Below are positions 8,711 to 15,448 of a stretch of 24,820 bases of DNA, in pieces. The stretch lies in the IMG/VR virus record IMGVR_UViG_3300023178_000256, positions 1 through 24,820 of that record; one strand, written 5' to 3'. This DNA comes from a virus. Position numbers and translations under genes: made by a program. Below the pieces are notes generated by a model. That model saw only the letters and a list, made by a program, of their open reading frames with translations, made no database searches and was not told the DNA's origin. The number at the start of each line of letters is the position of its first letter. Positions within the stretch are counted from its first letter, which is position 1.

Positions 8711-8729
8711 TTTATATTATGGAGAAGAA

Positions 8730-9620
8730 ATGCAACAAGCAAATATTAATGCAATCAAAACACCTAGGCAGAGGGTGAACATGAAAACTACTCAAACACT
8801 TAAACTCGGTATTATTGGCCGAGGTTTTGTAGGCGGAGCAGTATCCACTGGATTCGATACTAAAAATGTAGAACAATATATTGTAGACCCAGTACATTCA
8901 AAATTAACTTTTGCAGAGCTTATAGACTCAAACCCAGAAGTTATTTTTATTTGTTTACCTACACCAACAAGAACAAAGGCTTCGGTTGAAGGTCCTGTAG
9001 GTAGTGTAAACGCAGACTTAATTAAAACTACATTAAGTAATCTTGAAAAAGAACAATATGATGGTATTGTGGTCATTAAGAGCACAGTCGCACCTTCAGT
9101 GTTAGAATCATTTACAAATATTTTTACACAACTTAATATTGTTTACAATCCTGAATTTTTAACAGAAGCAAATGCAAATGATGATTTCGTAAATCCACCT
9201 TTCCAAATCTTTGGTGGTGATTGGGATATGTGTACAAAAGTAGAACAAATGTATACTCAATACAGTGATGTAAAACCTGTACCAACATTCAAACTTGACA
9301 TTAAGGCAGCAAGTTTCTTAAAATATACTATTAACAGCTGGTTGGCTACAAAGGTAGTATTTTTTAATGAACTAAGAGAACTTTATGCCGAATATGACAT
9401 GTCAACTTCCTGGTCAGAATTTATTGGTGTGTTGGCACACGAACCTCGTGTCGGTCCATCTCACATGAATGTTCCAGGACCTGATGGTAGATTTGGTTTC
9501 GGTGGCAATTGTTTCCCAAAAGACACAAAAGCATTTGTTGAAGAATCAAGAGATTATTCAATGCTTCAACTTTTAGAACAAGCGATTCAGCTTAATAATG
9601 ATATGCGTATTGACAAATAA
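8730..9620 (+). CDS. Short nucleotide-sugar dehydrogenase (UDP-glucose/GDP-mannose dehydrogenase family)
   Basis: 296 residues from the ATG at 8730, which has a strong GGAG. The ATG at 8781, with GAGGG before it, would give the more usual family start KLGIIGRGFVGG and cannot be excluded. Family motifs: NAD site GRGFVGG, KSTVAP, NPEFLTEANANDD, and the catalytic-cysteine motif GGNCFPKD (C261). Full-length enzymes have roughly 390-450 residues. This protein stops soon after the central helical domain and lacks the C-terminal nucleotide-sugar binding domain. It may act as a compact dehydrogenase on an unknown NDP-sugar. Catalytic residues look intact, so decay is not obvious. It probably belongs with the nearby sugar genes. 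Confidence 0.87.
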   Translation: MQQANINAIKTPRQRVNMKTTQTLKLGIIGRGFVGGAVSTGFDTKNVEQYIVDPVHSKLTFAELIDSNPEVIFICLPTPTRTKASVEGPVGSVNADLIKTTLSNLEKEQYDGIVVIKSTVAPSVLESFTNIFTQLNIVYNPEFLTEANANDDFVNPPFQIFGGDWDMCTKVEQMYTQYSDVKPVPTFKLDIKAASFLKYTINSWLATKVVFFNELRELYAEYDMSTSWSEFIGVLAHEPRVGPSHMNVPGPDGRFGFGGNCFPKDTKAFVEESRDYSMLQLLEQAIQLNNDMRIDK

Positions 9621-9638
9621 TCCTTTACGTGTTATAAT
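9610..9638 (+). promoter_or_regulatory. Sigma70-type promoter
   Basis: TTGACA 9610-9615, 17-bp spacer, extended -10 TGTTATAAT with TATAAT at 9633-9638. The -35 box encodes the last Ile-Asp-Lys of the upstream dehydrogenase. The ATG of the next gene is 16 bp after the -10 box. Confidence 0.85.
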
Positions 9639-9653
9639 ATAAGGAAAAATAAA

Positions 9654-9887
9654 ATGGCAAATTATAAAGATCAAATTTTAAAAGCTTCAAAGCTTCATTT
9701 CGAAGCTCATATTCAAAAGCATAAAATCAATGTCGACATTCTTTTGGACTCACATGTTGGTGTGGCCGAACATCCAGATGTAATGGAAACTATTGAAAAA
9801 GAATTAGCAATGATGGCTGATTATGAAGATAAACTTGCAATGTTAAACAAGTATTTTCATGTCCCTGAAGCACCAAGATTACCCTAA
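9654..9887 (+). CDS. Conserved-looking small phage protein, function unknown
   Basis: 77 residues, predicted mainly helical, with a histidine-rich first half (HFEAHIQKHK) and a charged helix IEKELAMMADYEDKLAML. I recognise no domain; similar small proteins accompany replication genes in marine T4-like phages, by general impression only. AAGGA serves as ribosome site. It leads the unit that carries the second glycosyltransferase, 12 bases downstream. Confidence 0.75.
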   Translation: MANYKDQILKASKLHFEAHIQKHKINVDILLDSHVGVAEHPDVMETIEKELAMMADYEDKLAMLNKYFHVPEAPRLP

Positions 9888-9899
9888 CGAGAAAATTAC

Positions 9900-10772
9900 A
9901 TGAAACTTGAAGTATCAACTGAAGAGTTAAGAAAATATAGTATCTTTATTGGCACACCAATGTATGGTGGCCAGTGCAGTGGTATGTTTACAAAGTCAAC
10001 AAACGACTTGAGTATGCTATGTGCAAAACATCAAATACCACTTAAATACTATTTTTTATTTAATGAGAGTCTAGTACAAAGGGCCAGGAATTATATTGTA
10101 GATGAATTCATGAGATCTGATTGTACACATCTTATGTTTATTGATTCCGATATTGGATTTAATCCTAGAGATGTACTTGCACTCTTGGCAATGAATATTC
10201 AAGATAAAGAAAACATGGACGTTGTCACAGGACCATATCCCAAGAAAACAATTGCTTGGGAAAAAGTAAGTAAAGCATCTGAACTTGGTCTTGCAAATGA
10301 CAATCCATTTAAACTAGAAAATTATACATCAGATTTTGTATTTAATCCTGTGAAAGGAATGACATCATTTAAACTTGGAGAACCTGTAGAGGTGTCCGAG
10401 GCCGGAACAGGATTTATGCTTATCACAAGAGAGGCTTTGGAGAAGTATAGAGATTCTTATCCAGAACTTTCTTACAAACCAGACCACATTCGAACCGACA
10501 ATTTTGACGGTACAAGAGAAATAACTGCTTTCTTTGATTGCGTCATTGACCCAGAATCAAAAAGGTATCTATCTGAGGATTATTTCTTTTGTCGTAAAGC
10601 CAGACAAATTGGTTTGAAAATTTGGATGTGTCCTTGGATGCAAATCAACCATGTCGGCTCTTATATTTTTAAGGGTAATATGGGCTCGATTGGTCAACTA
10701 GGTGTGTCCGCCACTGCGGATAAAACTTCCAACAGAAAATCGTACAAACCTGTTGACAAATCATCAAAATAG
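9900..10772 (+). CDS. GT-A-type glycosyltransferase
   Basis: 290 residues. The opening FIGTPMYGGQCSG and the arginine-containing helix SLVQRARNYIVDEF lead to the donor/metal site MFIDSDIGF (D82-S83-D84), the DxD of GT2-like enzymes. A SEAGTGFMLITREALEK segment and a C-terminal SEDYFFCRKARQIG resemble the acceptor-side parts of this class. It probably transfers a sugar from a nucleotide donor; the acceptor could be DNA, lipopolysaccharide or capsule. No membrane segment is visible. Together with the epimerase, short dehydrogenase and TAGT-like enzyme it completes a sugar block. The next promoter begins inside its final codons. Confidence 0.85.
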   Translation: MKLEVSTEELRKYSIFIGTPMYGGQCSGMFTKSTNDLSMLCAKHQIPLKYYFLFNESLVQRARNYIVDEFMRSDCTHLMFIDSDIGFNPRDVLALLAMNIQDKENMDVVTGPYPKKTIAWEKVSKASELGLANDNPFKLENYTSDFVFNPVKGMTSFKLGEPVEVSEAGTGFMLITREALEKYRDSYPELSYKPDHIRTDNFDGTREITAFFDCVIDPESKRYLSEDYFFCRKARQIGLKIWMCPWMQINHVGSYIFKGNMGSIGQLGVSATADKTSNRKSYKPVDKSSK

Positions 10773-10781
10773 GTATATAAT
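10753..10781 (+). promoter_or_regulatory. Sigma70-type promoter for gene 45
   Basis: TTGACA 10753-10758 within the last codons of the glycosyltransferase, 17-bp spacer, TATAAT at 10776-10781. The -10 lacks the TG extension seen at most of the others. Confidence 0.82.
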
Positions 10782-10816
10782 ACCAATCAAGAAAATAAAT
10801 TTGGAGAATCTATATT

Positions 10817-11479
10817 ATGAAATTTTCTAACGACACGTTGAATGTTTTAAAATCATTTACCGCAATTAACAAGAGTATTCTTTTAACTGAAGGTAATGTA
10901 ATTAAAACAATCACACCAGAAAAGACATTGATTGCAATCGCAGAGGTCCCAGATACAATGCCATCACAGGCTTGTGTTTACGACCTTTCAAGATTTCTAT
11001 CAATCTTGTCTTTATATAATGAACCCGATGTTGAATTTGGAGATAAATACTTTGTAATCTCTGAAGGCAAACGTCGAACAAAATACGTTTACGCTGACAT
11101 CTCCATGATTCATACTCCGCCAGAGAAGGATATTACATTGCCTTCCGAGGACGTGGTAGTAAATGTATCAGAAGGAGACTTATCGTCTGTATTAAAGGCG
11201 GCGGGTGTTCTTCAGTTCTCTGAGGTTGCATTTGTAGGCGAAGGCGGCACATGCTATCTCAAGGCAATCGACAGCTCAAACGAAAACGCAGATGACTTTG
11301 GCGTTGAAATCGGCGAGACTGACGATACATTTAAGGTAATTATTAAAACTGATAACCTTAAATTACTACCTTTGGATTATCAGGTCACAATATGCTCAAA
11401 AGGCATATCTGAGTTCAAAGGAAAAGGTGTCACATATTATGTGGCTATTGATTCAAAGTCGACTTATAATAAAAGGTGA
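10817..11479 (+). CDS. 45: Sliding clamp (T4 gp45-like)
   Basis: 220 residues, against 228 in T4. The N-terminus MKFSNDTLNVLKSFTAINKS aligns with T4 gp45, and VYDLSRFLSILSLYNEPDVE matches its central DLNGFLGILSLVNDD segment. The C-terminal FKGKGVTYYVAIDS corresponds to the end of T4 gp45. As a homotrimeric ring it tethers the polymerase and, in T4, activates late transcription with gp33 and gp55. That matters here because late boxes are present in the window. GGAG is followed by TATATTATG. It starts the clamp/clamp-loader run. Confidence 0.95.
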   Translation: MKFSNDTLNVLKSFTAINKSILLTEGNVIKTITPEKTLIAIAEVPDTMPSQACVYDLSRFLSILSLYNEPDVEFGDKYFVISEGKRRTKYVYADISMIHTPPEKDITLPSEDVVVNVSEGDLSSVLKAAGVLQFSEVAFVGEGGTCYLKAIDSSNENADDFGVEIGETDDTFKVIIKTDNLKLLPLDYQVTICSKGISEFKGKGVTYYVAIDSKSTYNKR

Positions 11480-11484
11480 TTAAT

Positions 11485-11763
11485 ATGAATGAACCAGTAA
11501 ATGGAAATTTTGGCCAACAAGGTCAAGAACAAAAGGTCACATTGACCTTAGGAGACATCAGCACTGTATTGCAGATTATTGATGTTGTTTCCACAAGAGG
11601 CGGGTTCCAAGGAAATGAATTGGCAGGAATTGGTATGTTGAGAAATAAACTCGAAGCATATCTACGTCAAAATTCACCTCAACCGGATGCTAGTGTAGCT
11701 GAAGGTGAGGTAGATGTTGATACAGCTGATGCAGCTCCTTTGGCTGACAAAGTTGTTGAGTAA
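11485..11763 (+). CDS. Small protein encoded after the sliding clamp, function unknown
   Basis: 92 residues from the ATG at 11485; an in-frame GTG at 11476 overlaps the clamp stop, but AAAAGG is spaced correctly for 11485. Three parts are visible: a Gln/Gly-rich start, a helical core (LTLGDISTVLQIID, RGGFQGNELAGIGMLRNKLE), and an acidic, Ala/Asp-rich tail. Proteins with this core are, to my knowledge, common next to gp45 in T4-like marine phages. No function is known to me. It is followed by a hairpin before gene 44. Confidence 0.8.
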   Translation: MNEPVNGNFGQQGQEQKVTLTLGDISTVLQIIDVVSTRGGFQGNELAGIGMLRNKLEAYLRQNSPQPDASVAEGEVDVDTADAAPLADKVVE

Positions 11764-11787
11764 TCAACAATCCTCTTCTCGAGAACA

Positions 11788-11814
11788 GGGGACTTGGTCA
11801 AAAGCCTAGTCCCC
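11788..11814 (+). terminator. Hairpin between the clamp unit and gene 44, possible weak terminator or attenuator
   Basis: GGGGACTTGG (11788-11797) pairs with CCTAGTCCCC (11805-11814) with one T-T mismatch and a 7-base loop. It is followed by GCCCTCAAATTTTATT rather than an immediate T run, so termination would be partial at best. Confidence 0.45.
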
Positions 11815-11854
11815 GCCCTCAAATTTTATTATATTATGTTTATGGTGATTTATT

Positions 11855-12805
11855 ATGATTGATGCGAAAGCAAATGAAGTGTTGTGGGTTGAAAAATACC
11901 GACCACAAAAAATTGACGACACTATCCTACCAGAACAAATGAAGGAAACATTCCGTAAATTTGTTTCTGATGGTAATGTCCCTAATCTATTATTGACTGG
12001 TGGACCTGGTGTAGGTAAAACAACCATCGCAAAAGCTATGCTTGACGAACTTGGTTGCGACTACATTGTAAAAAATGGTTCATTGAATGTCAATATTGAT
12101 ACCCTCCGATACGATATCTCTACATTCGCCTCTGCTGTGTCATTGACAGGTGGGCGTAAATATGTAATCTTCGACGAGGCAGATTATCTGAATGCTGCAA
12201 GTGTTCAGCCTGCTCTGCGTAATTTCATTGAGGAATATTCAGCCAATTGTGGCTTTATCTTTACATGTAATTTTAAAAATCGTATCATCTCTCCACTGAG
12301 ATCTCGACTCTCCGAAGTTGATTTCAGTATCGAACAGACTGAACGACCAATAATGGCGATGGAGTTTTTCAAACGCGTCCAACAGATTCTGAGAAATGAA
12401 AATGTTGATTATGACAAGGCAGTCCTTGCAAAGGTAATTGAAAAACACTTCCCAGATTTTCGTCGTGTATTAACAGAATTACAATCCTATGCAGCTTCAG
12501 GACGAATTGATGAAGGAATCTTTGTCAATATTAAACAAGAATCTATTGACGCTTTATTCAAATTTCTTAAGGAAAAGAACTTTACAGAAATGCGTAAATG
12601 GGTTGCAAACAATTCAGACCAAGATATGAATGAGATGTTCAGACGTATCTACGATGCAATGGCTGACAAGGTTGAATTTCGCTCTCAGGCTGGATTCATT
12701 GTGACCATTGCCGATTATATGTACAAGTCTAATTTTGTTGCCGACCAAGAAATTAATATGGTTGCATTCCTCACTGAGGTGATGGTTGAGTCCGAGTTTG
12801 TATAA
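11855..12805 (+). CDS. 44: Clamp loader large subunit (T4 gp44-like)
   Basis: 316 residues, an AAA+ ATPase; T4 gp44 has 319. EKYRPQKIDDTILP at the start is the usual clamp-loader entry. Walker A is GGPGVGKTT (K55), Walker B FDEAD (D107-D110), and the arginine-finger region is PLRSRLSEVDF, with Leu where T4 has SRC. FPDFRRVLTELQSYA matches T4 gp44. Four copies with one gp62 load gp45 on DNA. GGTG lies eight bases before the TTTATTATG start, which is similar to RegA-sensitive starts in T4. It shares one base with the next gene (TAATG). Confidence 0.95.
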   Translation: MIDAKANEVLWVEKYRPQKIDDTILPEQMKETFRKFVSDGNVPNLLLTGGPGVGKTTIAKAMLDELGCDYIVKNGSLNVNIDTLRYDISTFASAVSLTGGRKYVIFDEADYLNAASVQPALRNFIEEYSANCGFIFTCNFKNRIISPLRSRLSEVDFSIEQTERPIMAMEFFKRVQQILRNENVDYDKAVLAKVIEKHFPDFRRVLTELQSYAASGRIDEGIFVNIKQESIDALFKFLKEKNFTEMRKWVANNSDQDMNEMFRRIYDAMADKVEFRSQAGFIVTIADYMYKSNFVADQEINMVAFLTEVMVESEFV

Positions 12806-12969
12806 TGAAATGTTTTAGCTGTGGTAATAAATTCGACAAATCAAAAGGTTGGAAAGTCCGCATGGAAACTGCTGAAGGTCCTCACACAGTAGAACTCTGT
12901 GAACCTTGTGGTAAAAATTTTAACGAAATTGCAAAAGATTTACAAGAGGTGCTAAATGAAAGATCTTAG
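12805..12969 (+). CDS. 54-residue four-cysteine (zinc-ribbon-like) protein between the clamp loader genes
   Basis: A short gene starting at the ATG that overlaps the last base of gene 44 (TAATG) and ending at TAG 12967-12969, 14 bases inside gene 62. It encodes MKCFSCGNKF at the start and LCEPCGKNF further on, so two CxxC pairs (C3/C6, C32/C35) spaced like a treble-clef or zinc-ribbon knuckle. The C-terminus is a short helix. Overlap with both clamp-loader genes indicates coupled translation. A zinc-bound adaptor or regulator is likely; any interaction with the clamp loader is inference. Confidence 0.8.
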   Translation: MKCFSCGNKFDKSKGWKVRMETAEGPHTVELCEPCGKNFNEIAKDLQEVLNERS

Positions 12970-13348
12970 TCCGTTTGATTTTATGAATGCAGCATCTTTT
13001 ACTAAAAAAGATGTAATTCGTGAAAGTGAACTACCGGAAATGACTGAAAAACAATATAACGCATATATTGTCAACAGAGGCTTTACATATTTTGAGGACA
13101 CGATTTTACATGCTAACGAAATGAATCAAAGACATGACTTATTTCCAGCTGCCCAGTTTGACTATTACCGAAGTGTCTTAAGGAAACGCAAGAGATTTTC
13201 CAAATGGCACAAGGCAGAAAAGAACACAGACCTCGATGCAATTCAGGAAGTATATCAGTGTAATCGCACGGTTGCAAAGATGTATCTGAAAACATTGACA
13301 AAAGAACAATTAAAGACTGTACATGATAAGCTGGTCACTGGTGGTTAA
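12956..13348 (+). CDS. 62: Clamp loader small subunit (T4 gp62-like, short form)
   Basis: 130 residues, shorter than T4 gp62 (187), as in marine T4-like phages. The stretch NRGFTYFEDTILHANEMN, then FDYYRSVLRKRKRFSKWHK, is the conserved core of this family; the RKRFSKW segment parallels GKRYGKW in T4. The C-terminal helices (VAKMYLKTLTKEQL) follow. It is the non-ATPase subunit that completes the gp44(4)-gp62(1) loader. GAGG lies upstream inside the zinc-ribbon gene. The position after gene 44 and before regA matches the T4 order 45-44-62-regA. Confidence 0.9.
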   Translation: MKDLSPFDFMNAASFTKKDVIRESELPEMTEKQYNAYIVNRGFTYFEDTILHANEMNQRHDLFPAAQFDYYRSVLRKRKRFSKWHKAEKNTDLDAIQEVYQCNRTVAKMYLKTLTKEQLKTVHDKLVTGG

Positions 13349-13360
13349 GGTTTAAAATCC

Positions 13361-13368
13361 TATAAATA
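13361..13368 (+). promoter_or_regulatory. T4-type late promoter box candidate upstream of regA
   Basis: Exact TATAAATA in the 78-bp gap between gene 62 and regA. No sigma70-type pair is seen in the gap. It is unusual because regA is early in T4, so this may add late expression to read-through from gene 45. Confidence 0.5.
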
Positions 13369-13426
13369 GTTTTATTGGTTATTGGCCATTAAACCACTAA
13401 TTATAGAATAAAGGTGAATATGTATC

Positions 13427-13831
13427 ATGGACAACGAAGACATTTTTAGAGGCGTAGGTGTTGAGGTAGAATTACCGACACCTGATAGTTTCCTCAAAGT
13501 AAAAGAAACACTTACACGTATTGGAATCTCTTCTCGTAAAGAGAAGAAGTTATTTCAGTCGTGCCACATCCTTCACAAGAAAGGAAGATATTCTATTCTT
13601 CACTTTAAAGAATTGTTTATATTAGATGGTAAAGCGAATACATTTACAGAAGAAGATCTTTCAAGAAGAAACACTATTGTAAATTTATTGGAAGAATGGG
13701 AACTCATCAAAATTGTTGATTCCAGCAAAACAAAAGATCCAGTTGCTTCGTTGAACCAAATTAAAATCATTGCTTTTAAAGAGAAAGATGAATGGGAACT
13801 TGCCGTTAAGTATAACATCGGCAAAAAATAA
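13427..13831 (+). CDS. regA: RegA translational repressor
   Basis: 134 residues, T4 RegA 122. FLKVKETLTRIGI, then QSCHILHKKGRYSILHFKE, then the RR..I..LLE.W block, are close to T4 RegA throughout. RegA binds around the initiation codons of early mRNAs and represses their translation, including its own in T4. The N-terminus is about eight residues longer than in T4, and no other in-frame start lies between. A second ATG at 13420, out of frame, is better spaced from the AAGGTG than the regA ATG (see findings). It is followed 15 bases later by the methyltransferase-like gene. Confidence 0.95.
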   Translation: MDNEDIFRGVGVEVELPTPDSFLKVKETLTRIGISSRKEKKLFQSCHILHKKGRYSILHFKELFILDGKANTFTEEDLSRRNTIVNLLEEWELIKIVDSSKTKDPVASLNQIKIIAFKEKDEWELAVKYNIGKK

Positions 13832-13846
13832 ATTTTAGGTTATATT

Positions 13847-14512
13847 ATGAATAATGGAAATTTTGTACCAAAAGTAATTCCTATGCGAGAGTTTGTGCAT
13901 TTACCAAATTTAGAAGGTAAAACAATTCTCGAACTTGGAAATAAAGGTAATAGAAATGGTGTGTATAGAGATGATTATTTACGCGCCGGCGCAAAAAGTT
14001 ATCATTCAACAGATTTAAATGGTTTAGATGGAGCAATTCCACTTGACCTGCGAAGTGAATCCGCGGCAGAACAAATCAAAGAAGCTACTGGCATGGATTC
14101 CTTTGATATTATAACAAACTTTGGAATGAGTGAGCATATTCCAGTCCAAAGAACCTTTTACCAGTGTATGCATAATCTAGGACACGTTGGTTCTATATTT
14201 GTACATTGGACTCCTCGAGCTCGAATGTTTGTTGAACATGGATATCATGGTTCAATTTTCCACGCCGAAGATAATTTCTTTGATAAATTGACTATGGCTA
14301 ATAACTATAAAGTAATATCCTCACCAACATTCGCTGCAGAAGTAAATAGAATAATTACCTGTGTTCTACAAAAACAAGAGGATACTCCTTTTGTATGGGA
14401 ATCTAATTTTAGAGAGCTCTTTTGGTATAATGAATTATGGGAGCAATCTCCCGACTATCAACTATTTAAGGAAATGATAGAAAAACAAGATTGGTTTACG
14501 CCAGTTCCTTAA
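13847..14512 (+). CDS. Putative class I SAM-dependent methyltransferase
   Basis: 221 residues. Motif I is KTILELGNKGNRNG (about residues 25-38), the acidic ribose-binding position is probably D in YHSTDLNG, and FDIITNFGMSEHI resembles motif IV with the following helix. GHVGSIFVHWTPRA is the next strand. The glycine loop is atypical (GNKGN rather than GxGxG), so activity is plausible but not certain. The target is not evident; there is no DNA-methylase DPPY or NPPF motif. A TATATTATG start follows a weak AGG. It lies downstream of regA in the same direction. Confidence 0.65.
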   Translation: MNNGNFVPKVIPMREFVHLPNLEGKTILELGNKGNRNGVYRDDYLRAGAKSYHSTDLNGLDGAIPLDLRSESAAEQIKEATGMDSFDIITNFGMSEHIPVQRTFYQCMHNLGHVGSIFVHWTPRARMFVEHGYHGSIFHAEDNFFDKLTMANNYKVISSPTFAAEVNRIITCVLQKQEDTPFVWESNFRELFWYNELWEQSPDYQLFKEMIEKQDWFTPVP

Positions 14513-14517
14513 AAAAT

Positions 14518-14546
14518 TTGACAAATCACACATTATGTGTTATAAT
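14518..14546 (+). promoter_or_regulatory. Sigma70-type promoter for dut
   Basis: TTGACA 14518-14523, 17-bp spacer, extended -10 TGTTATAAT with TATAAT at 14541-14546, only 13 bp before the dUTPase ATG, giving an almost leaderless message. Confidence 0.83.
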
Positions 14547-14559
14547 ATAGGTATTGATT

Positions 14560-15057
14560 ATGAATATTTTTAAAGTAAAAGATTACGCTGAAATCCCCAC
14601 ATTCGCCACAGAAGGCTCTGCTTGCTTTGATGTTAAAGCTTGTTTAACAAATGGTGAGCGATTAAAAGGATATAACGCATGGAACAAACAAGTTCCAATT
14701 TTGGTAAAGAAAAACCAATCAATCCAAATCCCACCAGAAACACGAGTGCTAATTCCGACTGGACTTATATTTGATGTGCCAGATAACCATGTATTGGAAA
14801 TGTTTATTCGTTCAAGTGTAGCCACGAAGAAAGGTTTGATTCTTTGTAATAGTGTTGGTGTGATTGATAGTGATTACGTAGAAGAATCGTTTATCGCTGT
14901 ATTGAATATATCAGACAGTCTAGTCACTGTAGAGCACGGAGAAAGGTTAGCTCAATGTAGACTAGAGGAAACTTTACAATACGAATTAAAAGAGGTTAAA
15001 AAAGCCCCTGCTCAGAAAACGAGTAGAAATGGGGGCTTTGGAAGTACTGGAACTTAA
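14560..15057 (+). CDS. dut: dUTPase (trimeric type)
   Basis: 165 residues from the ATG at 14560. All five motifs are present in order: EGSACFDVKA (I), RSSVATKKG (II), NSVGVIDSDYVEE (III, catalytic Asp in VID), GERLAQCRL (IV) and the C-terminal RNGGFGSTGT (V). It hydrolyses dUTP to dUMP and pyrophosphate, protecting DNA from uracil and feeding dTMP synthesis. An insertion of about 25 residues after motif I (SACFDVKACLTNGERLKGYN onward) makes it slightly longer than the E. coli enzyme. Its TAA stop overlaps the stop of the convergent minus-strand gene in a shared TTAA, and its last 60 bases carry a hairpin that terminates that gene. Confidence 0.95.
   Translation: MNIFKVKDYAEIPTFATEGSACFDVKACLTNGERLKGYNAWNKQVPILVKKNQSIQIPPETRVLIPTGLIFDVPDNHVLEMFIRSSVATKKGLILCNSVGVIDSDYVEESFIAVLNISDSLVTVEHGERLAQCRLEETLQYELKEVKKAPAQKTSRNGGFGSTGT
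14998..15039 (-). terminator. Minus-strand intrinsic terminator inside the dut coding region
   Basis: On the minus strand AAAGCCCC (15039-15032) pairs with GGGGCTTT (15008-15001), with an inner 5-bp helix (15025-15021 with 15013-15009, one G-T pair) and a 7-base loop. The run continues to six T residues (15003-14998). It lies 15 bp beyond the stop of the minus-strand gene. On the plus strand only TTTGG follows, so it should work one way. Confidence 0.75.
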
Positions 15058-15413
15058 AGAGAAGCTAATCTAGAAACTTTACAGTTATGATGGTTATCTT
15101 TACCAATTATAAATGTAAGTTCTGAACCTTCCTTAATAGTTCTGTGAACAGTTTTGAAACTGACTTTAGAGTCTGTATTAATTGGTAAAACACAATTTAA
15201 ATCAGTTTTCCAAAATTTACCGGCTTTTTTGTCAAGGATTATCATTGAATCTTTTGTCATAACTGTCGTGTGGTCAATGTGTTTAATATTGACTTCGTTT
15301 GCAAAAGCCATTGATGGTAAAAGAAGGAGTGTTGCTAGATACTTATTGGCAATCTTAAAGAAATCACCAGATTTCATTAGGTTATCAAATTTTTTAAAAA
15401 AATCATTTAGCAT
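15054..15413 (-). CDS. Small secreted or periplasmic protein, function unknown
   Basis: 119 residues from the ATG at 15413, which has AGGAG seven bases upstream; a longer frame to 15470 lacks such a site. After a charged N-region comes a hydrophobic core KYLATLLLLPSMAFA and a likely signal peptidase cut before NEV. The N-region is long (about 24 residues), unusual for a Sec signal. The mature part is beta-rich with two cysteines (in LNCVLP and HNCKVS) that could form a disulfide. The pattern is reminiscent of small DUF6491-like secreted proteins, but I am not sure. It is the only minus-strand gene in this area, with its own late-type box and terminator. A role at the envelope (lysis or exclusion) is speculation. 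Confidence 0.8.
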   Translation of the reverse strand: MLNDFFKKFDNLMKSGDFFKIANKYLATLLLLPSMAFANEVNIKHIDHTTVMTKDSMIILDKKAGKFWKTDLNCVLPINTDSKVSFKTVHRTIKEGSELTFIIGKDNHHNCKVSRLASL

Positions 15414-15424
15414 TGTATTTCTCC

Positions 15425-15432
15425 TATAAATA
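15425..15432 (+). promoter_or_regulatory. T4-type late box, plus strand (RHH gene)
   Basis: Exact TATAAATA. Start would be near 15438, about 58 bases before the RHH gene. It faces the minus-strand box at 15449-15456. Confidence 0.55.
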
Positions 15433-15448
15433 TTTTGTATATACTTTT

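Noticed and set aside
11836-11862. Eight-codon frame overlapping the gp44 start
   Set aside because: Unlike the one at regA it has no ribosome site before its ATG.
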